From Polaromonas sp. OV174 (lineage in GTDB: Bacteria > Pseudomonadota > Gammaproteobacteria > Burkholderiales > Burkholderiaceae_C): a stretch of 64,000 nt of DNA. Shown here one piece after another: positions 19,525 to 29,557 of this stretch (position 1 is the first letter of the stretch; each line of letters opens with the position of its first letter). The stretch lies in the NCBI RefSeq assembly GCF_900112285.1, contig NZ_FOKZ01000018.1, forward strand, positions 1 through 64,000, given 5' to 3'. The notes under the pieces were generated by a model. It was not told where the DNA came from and made no database searches. It saw only the letters and a list, made by a program, of their open reading frames with translations. The position numbers were made by a program, and so were the translations under genes.

Positions 19525-20741
19525 TGATGAGCGCCAGGAAATTGCCTGAGAATTTGCACCGCGACACACTGGCCGTTCGCGCCGGCATTGAAAGCAGCCA
19601 GTACGGCGAGAACTCGGAGGCGCTGTATCTGACCAGCGGCTTTGTCCAGCCCGACGCCGAAACCTCGGCGCGCCGCTTTGCCGGTACCGAGCAGGGCTTT
19701 ACTTACTCCCGCACCGCGAATCCGACGGTGGCCGGCTTCGAGCAGCGCCTGGCGGCCATGGAAGGCACGGAGGCCGCCGTTGCTGCGTCCAGCGGCATGG
19801 GCGCTATTCTGATGATGGGCATGGGCTTGCTCAAGGCCGGCGATCATGTGGTGTGCTCGCAGTCGGTGTTTGGCTCGACGCTCAATCTGTTCGGCAAGGA
19901 GTTCGCCAAGTTCGGCGTCGAAACCACCTTTGTCTCGCAGACCGACATTGCACAATGGCGCGCCGCCATGCGCCCGACCACCAAGCTGCTGTTTGCCGAG
20001 ACGCCGACCAATCCGCTGACCGAGGTCTGCGACATCCGGGCCTTGGCCGATATTGCCCATGAGGGTGGCGCTCTGCTGGCCGTTGACAACTGCTTCTGTT
20101 CGCCCGCCTTGCAGCGGCCGACCGAACTGGGCGCCGACCTGGTCATCCATTCGGGCACCAAATACCTTGATGGACAGGGTCGGGTCATGGCGGGGGCGAT
20201 TTGCGGTCCGTCCAAGCTGATCGTCGATGTGTTCGGCCCCATTGTGCGTACCGCAGGCATGGTGTTGGCACCTTTCAATGCCTGGGTCGTGCTCAAGGGC
20301 ATGGAAACCCTGCGCATCCGCATGCTGGCGCAAAGCGCCAGTGCGCTGGCCATCGCGCAGTGGCTGGAGGCGCATCCCGCCGTGGCGCGTGTGCACTACC
20401 CCGGTCTGGCTTCGCATCCTCAGCATGAGTTGGCCATGCGTCAGCAATCTGACTTAGGGGGTGCCGTGGTGTCTTTCGACGTGCGCGGCAGCGACCCGGA
20501 GACGGCGCGAGCCAACGCCTTTCACGTGATTGACAGCACGCAGGTGGTGAGCATTGCCACCAATCTGGGCGATACCAAATCCATCATCACCCATCCGGCG
20601 ACCACCTCGCACGGCCGCCTCACCGAAGTCCAGCGCCAGGCCGCCGGCATCGGTCAGGGCCTGATCCGCTTTGCGGTCGGGCTGGAATATATAGACGACT
20701 TGAAGGCCGACCTCGCGCGCGGCCTGGACACTCTGGCATGA
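19524..20741 (+). CDS. metZ: O-succinylhomoserine sulfhydrylase
   Basis: 405-residue PLP enzyme of the Cys/Met metabolism family that makes homocysteine directly from O-succinylhomoserine and sulfide. The PLP-binding Lys is in [11 protein letters not shown] (about residue 213), the LAVRAG N-terminus is typical, and the C-terminal [12 protein letters not shown] matches MetZ. The start ATG overlaps the purF stop, with a second ATG directly after it. The stop overlaps the gltX start (ATGA). Using MetZ implies direct sulfhydrylation rather than transsulfuration. Confidence 0.94.
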   Translation: MMSARKLPENLHRDTLAVRAGIESSQYGENSEALYLTSGFVQPDAETSARRFAGTEQGFTYSRTANPTVAGFEQRLAAMEGTEAAVAASSGMGAILMMGMGLLKAGDHVVCSQSVFGSTLNLFGKEFAKFGVETTFVSQTDIAQWRAAMRPTTKLLFAETPTNPLTEVCDIRALADIAHEGGALLAVDNCFCSPALQRPTELGADLVIHSGTKYLDGQGRVMAGAICGPSKLIVDVFGPIVRTAGMVLAPFNAWVVLKGMETLRIRMLAQSASALAIAQWLEAHPAVARVHYPGLASHPQHELAMRQQSDLGGAVVSFDVRGSDPETARANAFHVIDSTQVVSIATNLGDTKSIITHPATTSHGRLTEVQRQAAGIGQGLIRFAVGLEYIDDLKADLARGLDTLA

Positions 20742-22132
20742 CACAAAAAACACGTACCCGATTTGCGCCTTCGCCGACTGGCTTTATTCACCTTGGCAAC
20801 ATCCGTTCGGCGCTGTACCCATGGGCTTTTGCCCGCGCTACCGGCGGCGATTTCATCTTGCGCATTGAAGACACCGACCTGGAGCGCTCCAGCCAGGCAG
20901 CGGTCGATGTGATCATCGAAGGCATGCGCTGGTTGGGCCTGGACTACGACGAAGGCCCGTTCTACCAGATGCAGCGCATGGATCGCTACAAGGCCGTGCT
21001 GGCCGAATTGCAGGCCGCCGGCCAAGTCTATCCTTGCTACATGAGTGTGGCGGAGCTCGATGCCCTGCGCGAAAAGCAGATGGCCGCCAAGGAAAAGCCG
21101 CGCTACGACGGCACCTGGCGCCCGGCGCCCGGCAAGACGCTGCCGCCGGTGCCCGCAGGCGTGCAGCCGGTGCTGCGCTTCATGAACCCGCAAAGTGGCA
21201 GCGTGGTCTGGGACGACAAGGTCAAGGGTCGCATCGAGATCAGCAATGACGAGCTTGATGACCTGGTCATCGCTCGGCCCGATGGCACGCCGACCTATAA
21301 CTTCTGCGTCGTCGTTGACGACATCGATATGGGCATGACCCATGTGATACGCGGCGACGACCATGTCAACAACACGCCGCGTCAGATCAACATCTTCCGC
21401 GCGCTGGGCAAGGATGTGCCGGTCTATGCGCATCTGCCAACCGTGCTCAATGAGCAGGGCGAGAAGATGAGCAAGCGCAACGGCGCCAAGCCGGTGACGC
21501 AGTATGCCGCCGAAGGTTATCTGCCAGACGCCATGGTGAACTACCTGGCACGCCTGGGCTGGAGCCATGGCGACGACGAAATCTTTAGCCGTGAGCAATT
21601 CCTGCAGTGGTTCAACCTGGATCACCTGGGCAAGAGCGCCGCGCAGTTCGACGAGGCCAAGCTGCGCTGGGTCAATGCCCAGCACCTCAAGGCCATGGCC
21701 GACGACAAGCTGGCCGAATTGGTGCTGCCATTTTTGGCGACCCTGGGTGTCACGGGGCTGGATGCCAGCTGGTTGGCACGCGGCTGTGCTTTGTTCAAAG
21801 ACCGCTGCAGCACCTTGGTCGAGCTGGCCGGCTGGCTGCAGTTGCTGGTGACGGGCGGACAGCCGAGCGCGCAAGACATCAGCACCCATGTGACCGATGC
21901 GGTACGACCCGCCCTGGCCAAGCTGGCCGAGGCCCTGGCGGGCTGCGAATGGAACAAGGCGGCGATTGCTGCGGCGATCAAGCAGGTGCTTCTGGATGCC
22001 GGCCTGAAGATGCCGCAACTGGCCATGCCGGTGCGCGTACTGGTGATGGGAACGCCGCAAACCCCTTCGCTGGATGCGGCGCTGGAACTCATGGCCAAAG
22101 AAAAAGTGATCGATAAATTGAATTTAATTTGA
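20738..22132 (+). CDS. gltX: Glutamyl-tRNA synthetase
   Basis: 464-residue class I aminoacyl-tRNA synthetase that charges tRNA(Glu). The HIGH-type motif is [14 protein letters not shown] (residues 9-22) and the KMSKR motif is EKMSKRNG near 245. The length is normal for bacterial GltX. It overlaps metZ by four bases, and five tRNA genes, two of them tRNA-Glu, follow downstream, which places the enzyme next to its own substrate genes. Confidence 0.97.
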   Translation: MTQKTRTRFAPSPTGFIHLGNIRSALYPWAFARATGGDFILRIEDTDLERSSQAAVDVIIEGMRWLGLDYDEGPFYQMQRMDRYKAVLAELQAAGQVYPCYMSVAELDALREKQMAAKEKPRYDGTWRPAPGKTLPPVPAGVQPVLRFMNPQSGSVVWDDKVKGRIEISNDELDDLVIARPDGTPTYNFCVVVDDIDMGMTHVIRGDDHVNNTPRQINIFRALGKDVPVYAHLPTVLNEQGEKMSKRNGAKPVTQYAAEGYLPDAMVNYLARLGWSHGDDEIFSREQFLQWFNLDHLGKSAAQFDEAKLRWVNAQHLKAMADDKLAELVLPFLATLGVTGLDASWLARGCALFKDRCSTLVELAGWLQLLVTGGQPSAQDISTHVTDAVRPALAKLAEALAGCEWNKAAIAAAIKQVLLDAGLKMPQLAMPVRVLVMGTPQTPSLDAALELMAKEKVIDKLNLI

Positions 22133-22160
22133 AAAACTCAAAAGGGCCGAATTTTGTCGC

Positions 22161-22166
22161 TATAAT
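22161..22166 (+). promoter_or_regulatory. Candidate -10 box for the tRNA genes
   Basis: A consensus TATAAT hexamer lies 37 bases before the tRNA-Ala gene in the short gap after gltX. No convincing -35 box at 16-18 bases was found, so the assignment is tentative. Confidence 0.45.
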
Positions 22167-22202
22167 TTGAGGCTCGACAGGTTGTTAAGTAATTAACGAC
22201 AG

Positions 22203-22278
<76 letters not shown>

Positions 22279-22301
22279 AGTCGAACAGTTTTAGAAGAGT
22301 T

Positions 22302-22574
22302 TTTGGCAGGTCTTAAAAAGCCTGCTCCGGAAGTTCCAAGGTTTTGACCCTATCGTCTAGAGGCCTAGGACACTACCCTTTCACGGTAGGTACCGGGGTT
22401 CGAATCCCCGTAGGGTCGCCAAGATTTTGTGCAGCGATGCACGAAGACAAGGCACAAGAAGTTAGCACTTGGCTCGAAAGAGCAAACGCTATCTACCAGG
22501 AGTGGTAGTTCAGTTGGTTAGAATACCGGCCTGTCACGCCGGGGGTCGCGGGTTCGAGTCCCGTCCACTCCGCC
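22302..22574 (+). repeat. Duplicated tRNA-Glu/tRNA-Asp unit, copy 1
   Basis: About 273 bases covering a leader (GGCAGGTCTTAAAAAGCCTG), tRNA-Glu, spacer and tRNA-Asp. They recur 388 bases downstream with about three substitutions. The leader itself can form a small hairpin. Confidence 0.92.
22346..22421 (+). tRNA. tRNA-Glu (anticodon TTC), copy 1
   Basis: 76 bases. The acceptor stem GACCCTA pairs with TAGGGTC. The anticodon arm CTACC-CTTTCAC-GGTAG gives TTC. CCA is encoded. The sequence is identical to the second copy. Confidence 0.96.
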
Positions 22575-22575
22575 A
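22499..22575 (+). tRNA. tRNA-Asp (anticodon GTC), copy 1
   Basis: 77 bases. The acceptor stem GGAGTGG pairs fully with CCACTCC. The anticodon arm gives GTC (CCTGTCACG). CCA is encoded. It differs from copy 2 by one acceptor-stem base. Confidence 0.96.
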
Positions 22576-22581
22576 GTACAT

Positions 22582-22620
22582 AAGAGCTTGCTGCTATGAA
22601 AATGGAAGCAAGCTCTTTTT
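22582..22620 (+). terminator. Terminator after the first tRNA-Asp
   Basis: AAGAGCTTGCT (22582-22592) pairs with AGCAAGCTCTT (22607-22617), followed by T's. It lies just after copy 1 of the duplicated unit, so copy 2 may need its own promoter or read-through. Confidence 0.8.
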
Positions 22621-22689
22621 AATTCCTCCACTTTGAAGTGGGTTTGATCAGCAAGTTGCGCTGCCAATCCTTAACAAAGTTGAAGCGGT

Positions 22690-22962
22690 TTTGGCAGGTC
22701 TTAAAAAGCCTGCTCCGGAAGTTCCAAGGTTTTGACCCTATCGTCTAGAGGCCTAGGACACTACCCTTTCACGGTAGGTACCGGGGTTCGAATCCCCGTA
22801 GGGTCGCCAAGATTTTGTGCAGCAATGCACGAAGACAAGGCACAAGAAGTTAGCACTTGGCTCGAAAGAGCGAACGCTATCTACCAGGAGTGGTAGTTCA
22901 GTTGGTTAGAATACCGGCCTGTCACGCCGGGGGTCGCGGGTTCGAGTCCCGTCCGCTCCGCC
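22690..22962 (+). repeat. Duplicated tRNA-Glu/tRNA-Asp unit, copy 2
   Basis: Second copy of the unit at 22302-22574. Visible changes are one base in the spacer (GCAGCAATG for GCAGCGATG), one in GAGCGAAC and one in the tRNA-Asp acceptor stem. Confidence 0.92.
22734..22809 (+). tRNA. tRNA-Glu (anticodon TTC), copy 2
   Basis: Identical to the copy at 22346-22421; anticodon TTC, CCA encoded. Confidence 0.96.
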
Positions 22963-22963
22963 A
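22887..22963 (+). tRNA. tRNA-Asp (anticodon GTC), copy 2
   Basis: As copy 1 except CCGCTCC in the 3' acceptor strand, which gives one G-U wobble pair in place of A-U. Anticodon GTC and CCA are intact, so it should still function. Confidence 0.95.
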
Positions 22964-22970
22964 AAATACG

Positions 22971-23005
22971 AAAGCCGTTGCAAGTTGATTGCAACGGCTT
23001 TTTCG
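22971..23005 (+). terminator. Terminator of the tRNA cluster
   Basis: A perfect 13-bp stem (22971-22983 with 22989-23001) with a 5-base loop is followed by TTCG and TTTTT. It ends the tRNA cluster. Confidence 0.88.
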
Positions 23006-23255
23006 TTTTTGCGTTACACGGTTTGGGTTTTGCTAGCAGTTTTGGTGGCAAAAAATGCTCACTTTCCCATCGATAGGCTTTGCCCCATAGCGGCAAACTC
23101 CATCGCGCGCTCAAGATGTCTGCTTTGAGTGCTTAGCAAAGCGGTAGATGCGTTTCAAACTCAGATGACGCAGCACGCCAGAGTACGCAGAGCCAAATGA
23201 ATATCAATGCGACGCCCGAGGCGGTACCTAGCTTCGGGCGCCTTCTGAAACCACC
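23006..23255. other. Intergenic region without a recognised gene
   Basis: 250 bases between the tRNA terminator and the prpD stop codon. No coding frame with recognisable similarity, no tRNA fragment and no repeat copy was seen. Confidence 0.6.
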
Positions 23256-24707
23256 TCAGATCACATACAAGTCCACATAGTCGTTGACCGCCATGGCATC
23301 AAGCTGTTGCGGGTCCAGGCTGACCTCGGCGATGCGTTCCTGCTGCTTCTTGGGAAAGCGCCGTGCCAGGTTGGTGCGGAACTTGGCTTCAAGCAGGGGC
23401 AGGCCATCGACGCGGCGGCGTTTGTGGCCTATCGGGTACTCGACCACGATTTCGGGCAGCACGGTGCCGTCCTTAAGCTCGACCGTCATGGCATTGGCGA
23501 TGCTGCGCTTATCGGGGTCGTGATAGTCCCTGGTGAACTGCGGGTCCTCGACACAGCTGATCTTGTCGCGCAGGGCATCGATGCGCGGGTCGGCGGCGAT
23601 CTGGTCTTCGTAGTCGGCGGCGGTGAGGCGACCGTGAATCAGCGGCACCGCCACCATGTACTGGATGCAGTGGTCGCGGTCGGCCGGATTGTTCAGTGGG
23701 CCTTTCTTGTCGATGATGCGCAGGCAGGCTTCGTGGGTGCGAATCGTCACGCGCTGTATGTCGTCGCTGGTCTTGTTCAATGCGGCGAGTTGTCCGCGCA
23801 GCGTCATCGCGGCCTCGACCGCCGTCTGGCTGTGGAACTCGGCCGGGTAGCTGATCTTGAACAGCACATGCTCCATCACGTAGCTGCCGTAGGGGCGCTG
23901 GAACTTGAAGGGCTGGCCTTTGAACGACACGTCGTAAAAACCCCAGGTCTTGGCGCTCAGCACACTCGGGTAACCGATCTCGCCGGTTTTGGCGATCAGT
24001 GCCAGGCGCACCGCGCGGCTGGTGGCGTCGCCGGCGGCCCAGCTCTTGCGCGAGCCGGTGTTGGGCGCATGGCGGTAGGTGCGCAGCGCCTGTCCGTCCA
24101 GCCAGGCCAGCGACACCGCGTTGATGATTTCGTCGCGGCTCAGGCCCAGCATGTGTGCGACCACCGCGGTGGAGGCCACCTTGACCAGCACCACATGGTC
24201 CAGGCCCACCTTGTTGAAGGAGTTTTCCAGCGCAATCACGCCCTGGATTTCGTGCGCCTTGATCATCGCTGTGAGCACGTCGCGCATGGGCAATGGTTTT
24301 TTGCCCGCCGCGACGGCCTGTCGGCTCAGCCAGTCGGCAGTGGCCAGGATGCCGCTCAGGTTGTCGCTGGGGTGGCCCCATTCGGCGGCCAGCCAGCAGT
24401 CGTTGAAGTCCAGCCAGCGGATCATGGTGCCGATGTTGAAGGCGGCCGCGACCGGGTCGAGCTGGAATTGCGTGCCTGGCACTTTGGCACCGTGGGGCAC
24501 CACGGTGCCGGGCACCACGGGCCCGAGCAGCTTGGTGCAGGCCGGGTATTCAAGGGCTTCGAGGCCGCAACCCAGAGTGTCGATCAGGCAGGTGCGCGCG
24601 GTGTCATAAGCGAGCGGGCTGTCGATGATGTATTGGCTGACGTAGTCGGCGATATCGACCAGCACCTGGTCGGGCTGGGGGCGGACGTTGGAGATGGAAT
24701 CTGACAT
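23256..24707 (-). CDS. prpD: 2-methylcitrate dehydratase PrpD
   Basis: 483-residue cytoplasmic MmgE/PrpD-family dehydratase that converts 2-methylcitrate to 2-methyl-cis-aconitate in propionate breakdown. Conserved stretches include [30 protein letters not shown] and the [21 protein letters not shown] region (in parts). The length matches PrpD. ATG 24707 is chosen over an in-frame ATG 12 codons upstream because the latter would extend into the prpB stop region. It is last in the operon Bug-prpB-prpD; prpC is not in this window. Confidence 0.94.
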   Translation of the reverse strand: MSDSISNVRPQPDQVLVDIADYVSQYIIDSPLAYDTARTCLIDTLGCGLEALEYPACTKLLGPVVPGTVVPHGAKVPGTQFQLDPVAAAFNIGTMIRWLDFNDCWLAAEWGHPSDNLSGILATADWLSRQAVAAGKKPLPMRDVLTAMIKAHEIQGVIALENSFNKVGLDHVVLVKVASTAVVAHMLGLSRDEIINAVSLAWLDGQALRTYRHAPNTGSRKSWAAGDATSRAVRLALIAKTGEIGYPSVLSAKTWGFYDVSFKGQPFKFQRPYGSYVMEHVLFKISYPAEFHSQTAVEAAMTLRGQLAALNKTSDDIQRVTIRTHEACLRIIDKKGPLNNPADRDHCIQYMVAVPLIHGRLTAADYEDQIAADPRIDALRDKISCVEDPQFTRDYHDPDKRSIANAMTVELKDGTVLPEIVVEYPIGHKRRRVDGLPLLEAKFRTNLARRFPKKQQERIAEVSLDPQQLDAMAVNDYVDLYVI

Positions 24708-24717
24708 GGTGTGCTGC

Positions 24718-25617
24718 TTATTTTTGGGAGGCAAAGAGTGCATCGAGCTTTTGCTCGTAGGCGTGGTAGTTGAGATAGTCGTACAGATCGGCCCGCGTCT
24801 GCATGGTCGGAATGGCCGCTCGCTGGTGGCCGTCGCGGCGCAAGACCTGGTAAAAATTCAGGGCTGCGGCATTCATGGCGCGGTAGGCGCCGCAGCAATA
24901 AAGCGCCATGCCGACATCGACCGAGCGGAGCTCGTCGAGCGAGAAGATAGGCGTTGCGCCAAACTCGGTGAGGTTGGCCAGCACCGGCCGCTGCACCGCT
25001 TTTTTGACCTGGCCGTACATCGCCAGCTCGGTCATGGCCTCGGGGAAAATCATGTCGGCGCCGGCCTCGGCGTAGGCGCAGGCGCGGTCTATCGCGGCCT
25101 GCAGACCCAGCGTTGCGGCCGCGTCGGTGCGGGCCATGATCACAAAGCTGTCATCGGTGCGGGCATCGACGGCGGCCTTGATGCGGTCCACCATCTCGGC
25201 GGTGTCCACCAACTCCTTGCCCGGCCGGTGACCGCAGCGCTTCTGGCTGACCTGGTCCTCCAGATGCACGGCGGCGGCGCCGGCCTTGCTGAAGGAGCGT
25301 ATGGTGCGGGCGATGTTGAAGGCGCCGCCCCAGCCGGTGTCTATGTCCACCAGCACCGGCAAGGTGGTGGCGTCGGTGATGCGGCGCACATCCACCAGCA
25401 CATCTTCCATGGTGCTGATGCCCAGGTCTGGCATGCCCAGTGAGTTGGCGGCCACGCCGCCGCCCGAGATATACAGGGCTTGAAAGCCGCAGGCCTCGGC
25501 CATGCGCGCGGTGTAGGCCGTGATGGCGCCGACGATCTGGAGCGGCGCTGCATCGGCAACCGCTGCGCGAAAGGCCGCGCCTGCGGAGAGGCGTGGCAAG
25601 GAAGTTGGTGTGCTCAT
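24718..25617 (-). CDS. prpB: 2-methylisocitrate lyase PrpB
   Basis: 299-residue cytoplasmic enzyme of the isocitrate-lyase/PEP-mutase superfamily. It cleaves 2-methylisocitrate to pyruvate and succinate. The signature KRCGH at 126-130 carries the catalytic Cys128, and the DIDTGWGG metal-site loop is at 91-98. The length matches E. coli PrpB. It overlaps the upstream Bug receptor gene by four bases (ATGA) and is followed by prpD. Confidence 0.95.
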   Translation of the reverse strand: MSTPTSLPRLSAGAAFRAAVADAAPLQIVGAITAYTARMAEACGFQALYISGGGVAANSLGMPDLGISTMEDVLVDVRRITDATTLPVLVDIDTGWGGAFNIARTIRSFSKAGAAAVHLEDQVSQKRCGHRPGKELVDTAEMVDRIKAAVDARTDDSFVIMARTDAAATLGLQAAIDRACAYAEAGADMIFPEAMTELAMYGQVKKAVQRPVLANLTEFGATPIFSLDELRSVDVGMALYCCGAYRAMNAAALNFYQVLRRDGHQRAAIPTMQTRADLYDYLNYHAYEQKLDALFASQK

Positions 25618-26603
25618 TGGTCCACCTTGATGCCGGCCTGGCGAATCACCTTGCCGTAACGCTCCACTTCGGCCTGCAACAAGCTGCCGAACTGCGCCGG
25701 CGAACCGCCTGCCGTGCCCACACCATTGTTGGCCAGCCTGTCCTCCATTTCCTTGGATGCCAGTGCCGCATTGATCTCACGGTTCAAGGTCTCAATAATG
25801 GGCGCCGGCACGCCCTTGGGTGCAATCAGGCCATGCCATGCCACTACGTCGTAGCCGGGCACGCCGGCTTCGGCCACCGAGGGGATGTCCGGAAACGCGG
25901 CCAGCCGCTTGGCCGTGCCGACGGCCAGGGCTCGCAACTTGCCCGCCTTGACATGCTGCATCACGGCCTCGGTGCCCGCGAACATCATCTGTACGTTGCC
26001 GCCTATCAGGTCCGTGACCGCAGGGCCGGTGCCCTTGTAAGGCACATGGGTGGCCTTGACCTTGGCGAGGTCCAGCATGTACTCGGTCACGATATGAAGA
26101 TGGCCGCCCTGGCCGCTGGAGCCGTAAGCGATTTTCCCGGGCTCCTTGCGCATCAGCTCCAGCAACTCGGCCAGGGTTTTGGCGGGCACCGCTGCGTTGA
26201 CCACCAGCACATAAGCGCCGCGAGACAGCTGGATCACCGGCGTCATGTCGGCGATGGGGTTGAAATTGAGCTTGTAGACGCTGGGGTTGACGGTGTAGCT
26301 GCCCGCCACCAGCAGCAAGGTGTAGCCATCTGCCGGCGACTTGAGTGCGAACTCTGTCCCTAGATTGCCGCCAGCGCCGGGACGGTTTTCTACGATCACC
26401 GGTTGGCCCAGGCGCTCACCCAGCTTGGTGGCTATCACGCGTGCGATGTAGTCGGTGCCGCCGCCCGGGGCAAAGGGGGCAACGATCTTGATGGGCTTGG
26501 TCGGGAAGCTGCCGCTTTGCGCAAAACTGGCCGGTGCCGCAAGTGCGCCCAGGGCGCCAACCGCCAAGGTGCCGAAATCGCGACGCGTGATGACTGGATT
26601 CAT
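25614..26603 (-). CDS. Bug/TctC-type tripartite tricarboxylate receptor
   Basis: 329-residue periplasmic solute-binding protein. A twin-Arg-containing signal peptide (TRRDFG, then a hydrophobic run ending SFA-Q) covers 1-27. The mature part begins with the Bug hallmark [23 protein letters not shown] and includes the [12 protein letters not shown] loop. AGGAGA precedes the ATG. It is the first gene behind the sigma-54 promoter, translationally coupled to prpB, so its ligand may be propionate-related (for example a tricarboxylate such as methylcitrate); this is inference. No TctA/TctB membrane genes are nearby, as usual for Bug proteins. Confidence 0.9.
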   Translation of the reverse strand: MNPVITRRDFGTLAVGALGALAAPASFAQSGSFPTKPIKIVAPFAPGGGTDYIARVIATKLGERLGQPVIVENRPGAGGNLGTEFALKSPADGYTLLLVAGSYTVNPSVYKLNFNPIADMTPVIQLSRGAYVLVVNAAVPAKTLAELLELMRKEPGKIAYGSSGQGGHLHIVTEYMLDLAKVKATHVPYKGTGPAVTDLIGGNVQMMFAGTEAVMQHVKAGKLRALAVGTAKRLAAFPDIPSVAEAGVPGYDVVAWHGLIAPKGVPAPIIETLNREINAALASKEMEDRLANNGVGTAGGSPAQFGSLLQAEVERYGKVIRQAGIKVDQ

Positions 26604-26661
26604 ATCAGGTCTCCTAATGCTTATTGAATGGCTCGCCTCCAGGTAGAGGCTACCCGTTAAG

Positions 26662-26677
26662 CGCAAAAGGTGTGCCT
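26662..26677 (-). promoter_or_regulatory. Sigma-54 promoter of the prp operon
   Basis: The minus strand reads AGGCACACCTTTTGCG: GG at -24 and GC at -12 with exactly ten bases between, close to the sigma-54 consensus (TGGCAC-N5-TTGC). It lies about 60 bases before the Bug gene start. The divergent prpR encodes a sigma-54 activator, which supports the call. Confidence 0.85.
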
Positions 26678-26756
26678 GCCGGATGCTTTTGAGAAAAAGA
26701 ACAAAAAGCATTGATTTGATTGAAGATTTTTCTATGCCTTCAAGCTGGATGAGATG

Positions 26757-26810
26757 CATGTTTCATTTTTGATGTTGCAAATATGGTTTATTTTTCAAAA
26801 TTGAAACATG
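26757..26810. promoter_or_regulatory. Candidate PrpR-binding dyad
   Basis: CATGTTTCATTTTTGA (26757-26772) and TCAAAATTGAAACATG (26795-26810) are inverted repeats matching at 15 of 16 positions, 22 bases apart. They lie 80-130 bases upstream of the sigma-54 promoter and overlap the prpR start, a fitting place for activation of the operon and autoregulation. Which protein binds is inferred. Confidence 0.65.
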
Positions 26811-28814
26811 GGCGCCATAATCCAGAGCACCTCCTCAGCATTCCCGGACAGTCCTATGAGCCTTAAAGACACAAGTAGCCGCCCCGTGATCTGGGCGGTG
26901 AGCGCCTATCGTCTGACCGACATTTTTCGGAGCATCGCGCCGGAGTTTTCAGCCCAGGCCGACATCCACATCATCAACAAAGGTTTTGCGGATGCGGTGG
27001 AGGAGATTCAGGCGCGCTTAAGGCATGAACGCTGCGATGTGATTGTGGCGGCCGGCTCCAACGGGGCTTATTTGCGCCAGCATCTGGCGCTGCCCCTGGT
27101 GCTGCTCAAGGTCGGCGGCTTCGACCTGCTGGCCGCCCTGACGCGCGCGCGCCAGGTGTCGGACCGCATCGCCATCGTGACCCATAAAACCGCCGCGCCT
27201 GAACTGAGCCAATTCATCCAGCTGTTCGATTTGCGGATCCAGGAACGCGCCTACGAAACGGCGGACCAGGCCAGAGATTGCATCCGGGCGCTGGCGGCCC
27301 AGGGCATAGATGTGGTGGTGGGTCCGGGGCTGGTCGCCAACCTGGCCGATGAGCTGGGCCTGCACGGCGTTTTTCTCTACGCCCCTGATTCGGCACGCCA
27401 GGCTTTTTCGGACGCCGTGGAGATTGCCCGTATCAAACATGTGGAGGCCTCGCGTCATGCGCAGCTGGATGCGGTGTTGCAGCATTTGAGCGACGGCGTT
27501 GTCGCCATAGATATGCAGCAGCAGGTGCTCTCCGTCAATCCGGCCATGCTGCGCCTGGCGGGCAGCCCGGACACCCCCATGGCGCAATGGCTGGGCAAGC
27601 CGCTGCGCGAGGTGCTGCCGGCCGTTCGCGCCGGCTCGGTGCTGACGCGGGGCTGGCCCGACCTGGGCAGTGTGGAGCAGGTCGGTCAGCGCACGCTGGT
27701 CATCAACCGGGTTCCGGTTTTTGAGCAAGGCGTGCAAACCGGCGCCGTGCTAACCGTCATTGATTCGGGTGACGTTGAGCAGGTCACCAGCCGTTTGCGC
27801 CTGCACCAGCAGATCACGACGCGCCACGCACGTTACCACCTGCAACAGGTGGCGGCGGCATCTCCACGCATGAAGCAACTCATCACTCTGTGCGAGACCT
27901 ATGCCAGGCGCAGCGACGCCACCGTTTTGATTTCAGGTGAAAGCGGTACCGGCAAGGAACTGATTGCGCAGGGCATTCACAATGCCAGCCGGCGCGCCGC
28001 CGAACCTTTCCTGGCCATCAATTGCGGGGCGTTCACCGAGTCGCTGCTGGAGAGCGAGTTGTTCGGCTACGAGGACGGCGCGTTCACCGGAGCTCGCCGG
28101 GGCGGCAAAGCCGGCCTGTTCGAGTCGGCGCACCTGGGCACTATTTTTCTGGATGAAATCGGCGAGATGCCGCTGGTGCTGCAGACCCGGCTCTTGCGTG
28201 TATTGCAGGAAAAAGAGGTCATGCGGGTCGGCGGCCGCGAGTCCATTCCCGTCGATGTGCGCGTCATTGCCGCCACCCACCGCGATTTGCTGGCCTTGGT
28301 GGGGGCGCAGCAGTTTCGGCAAGACTTGTTTTACCGCCTGAACATCCTGCAGGTGGTGATCCCGCCGCTGCGGCAACGCCCGGAAGATCTGGCCTTGCTG
28401 GCCGTGACGCTGTTCGATGCCGCGTTCAAACGTGCCGGCCTGCAAGACGAGGCGCGCGACATCATCAAGGCGGTGCTGCCCCTGTTCATGTCCCACAGCT
28501 GGCCAGGCAATGTGCGGGAACTTGAAAATGCCGCCGAACGGCTGGCCATAGGCTGCATCGCCCTTCACGGCATCCCCAGCCCGGACGATTTGCAGCGCCT
28601 GCTTCCCGAGCTGCATGGACCGCGCCTTGTGGTTTGGGAGCCCCGGCCGCCCATCGCCGCAGCGTTAGTCGCCACCGAGCTCAAGGCGGTCACCCGGCAA
28701 ACGGAGAAAGCCCATTTGCAGACCGTGCTCTCGGAATGCGCAGGCAATCAGGCAGAGGCCGCCCAGCGGCTGGGCATCAGCCGGGCCACGCTTTGGCGCA
28801 AGTTGCGCGCCTGA
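26808..28814 (+). CDS. prpR: Propionate catabolism sigma-54 activator PrpR
   Basis: 668 residues. The PrpR_N sensor domain (about 27-200) is thought to bind 2-methylcitrate. A PAS-like domain follows (about 215-325), then the AAA+ sigma-54 interaction domain (about 345-580) with Walker A GESGTGKE at 377 and GAFTGA at 424-429. A Fis-type helix-turn-helix ends it (about 625-668, [20 protein letters not shown]). It is divergent from the prp operon. The start at 26808 lies within the inverted repeat; ATG 26856 is an alternative that would leave the sensor domain intact and free the dyad from coding sequence. Confidence 0.95.
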   Translation: MGAIIQSTSSAFPDSPMSLKDTSSRPVIWAVSAYRLTDIFRSIAPEFSAQADIHIINKGFADAVEEIQARLRHERCDVIVAAGSNGAYLRQHLALPLVLLKVGGFDLLAALTRARQVSDRIAIVTHKTAAPELSQFIQLFDLRIQERAYETADQARDCIRALAAQGIDVVVGPGLVANLADELGLHGVFLYAPDSARQAFSDAVEIARIKHVEASRHAQLDAVLQHLSDGVVAIDMQQQVLSVNPAMLRLAGSPDTPMAQWLGKPLREVLPAVRAGSVLTRGWPDLGSVEQVGQRTLVINRVPVFEQGVQTGAVLTVIDSGDVEQVTSRLRLHQQITTRHARYHLQQVAAASPRMKQLITLCETYARRSDATVLISGESGTGKELIAQGIHNASRRAAEPFLAINCGAFTESLLESELFGYEDGAFTGARRGGKAGLFESAHLGTIFLDEIGEMPLVLQTRLLRVLQEKEVMRVGGRESIPVDVRVIAATHRDLLALVGAQQFRQDLFYRLNILQVVIPPLRQRPEDLALLAVTLFDAAFKRAGLQDEARDIIKAVLPLFMSHSWPGNVRELENAAERLAIGCIALHGIPSPDDLQRLLPELHGPRLVVWEPRPPIAAALVATELKAVTRQTEKAHLQTVLSECAGNQAEAAQRLGISRATLWRKLRA

Positions 28815-28848
28815 GCCGGGCTGCTTCAGTCTTTCATTCCCGGCTTTT
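28814..28848 (+). terminator. Weak terminator at the end of prpR
   Basis: AGCCGGG (28814-28820) pairs with CCCGGCT (28839-28845) around an 18-base loop, then TTTG. The hairpin starts at the final base of the stop codon. The long loop makes it doubtful. Confidence 0.4.
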
Positions 28849-28865
28849 GTTTTCCAGGCGCCACA

Positions 28866-29534
28866 ATGTGCGCCATGGGCAAACATCTTTCTGAGACCAC
28901 TGGCGCACAGCGCCTGACTTGCGGTTTATTGGCTGGTTTGGTGATAGCGGCTGTCCCACTGCCCCTGGCCTGGCCGTTTCGCGCCTTATTGGGCTGGAGT
29001 GCGGGCATCGCCCTTTATTTGATCCTGGCTTGGTGGCTGTGCGTGCGATTTGACGCCGAACGCACGCGTGAGCGCGCCCAGGCGCAGGACGAACCCAGCA
29101 TGGTGCTTTTTTTGCTGATGCTGCTGGCGACCGTGACCTGCGTGGCGGCCATCACCGTGATGATGCAGCAGAGCAAGGATTTTTCGGGCATGCAGCGCAC
29201 GCTGCAAATTGCGCTGTCCGTGGTGGCGCTGGTGGCTTCATGGTTGTTCATACAGACCATCTTTGCCTTCCGCTACGCGCACCGCTACTACCAGCAGGAA
29301 ATGCAGCGGGAGCCGAACGGGCCTGGCTTGCAGTTTCCGGGCGGGCTGGACCCGGACTATTTTGATTTTCTCTATTACGCCTTTGTGGTCGGCATGACCT
29401 CACAGGTGTCCGATGTGCAGGTCACCTCGCGTCAGATGCGGCGGCTCACGCTGGTACACGGCGTGCTGTCCTTTGGCTTCAATATGCTGATTCTGGCGCT
29501 CAGCATCAATGTGGTGGCAGGCGCATTGTCGTAG
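28866..29534 (+). CDS. DUF1345 family inner-membrane protein
   Basis: 222 residues with about five membrane helices and an RxDAERTRERA loop near 60-70. The DUF1345 hallmark regions are seen: FAYRYAHRYY-like FAFRYAHRYYQQE near 140 and PDYFDFLYYAFVVGMTSQVSDV near 160-180. The function is unknown for the family. It stands between prpR and a convergent DMT transporter gene. Confidence 0.88.
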   Translation: MCAMGKHLSETTGAQRLTCGLLAGLVIAAVPLPLAWPFRALLGWSAGIALYLILAWWLCVRFDAERTRERAQAQDEPSMVLFLLMLLATVTCVAAITVMMQQSKDFSGMQRTLQIALSVVALVASWLFIQTIFAFRYAHRYYQQEMQREPNGPGLQFPGGLDPDYFDFLYYAFVVGMTSQVSDVQVTSRQMRRLTLVHGVLSFGFNMLILALSINVVAGALS

Positions 29535-29557
29535 TTGCTGCCCCACGGCCCGGAGCG

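Noticed and set aside
17983-19569. Open frame of 528 codons antisense to purF
   Set aside because: His/Arg/Val-rich shadow of a firmly identified gene.
22881-23114. Open frame of 77 codons on the minus strand over the second tRNA-Asp
   Set aside because: It is the antisense of the tRNA gene and terminator; its ERTGLEPATPGVTGRYSNQL ending is a familiar spurious translation of tRNA regions.
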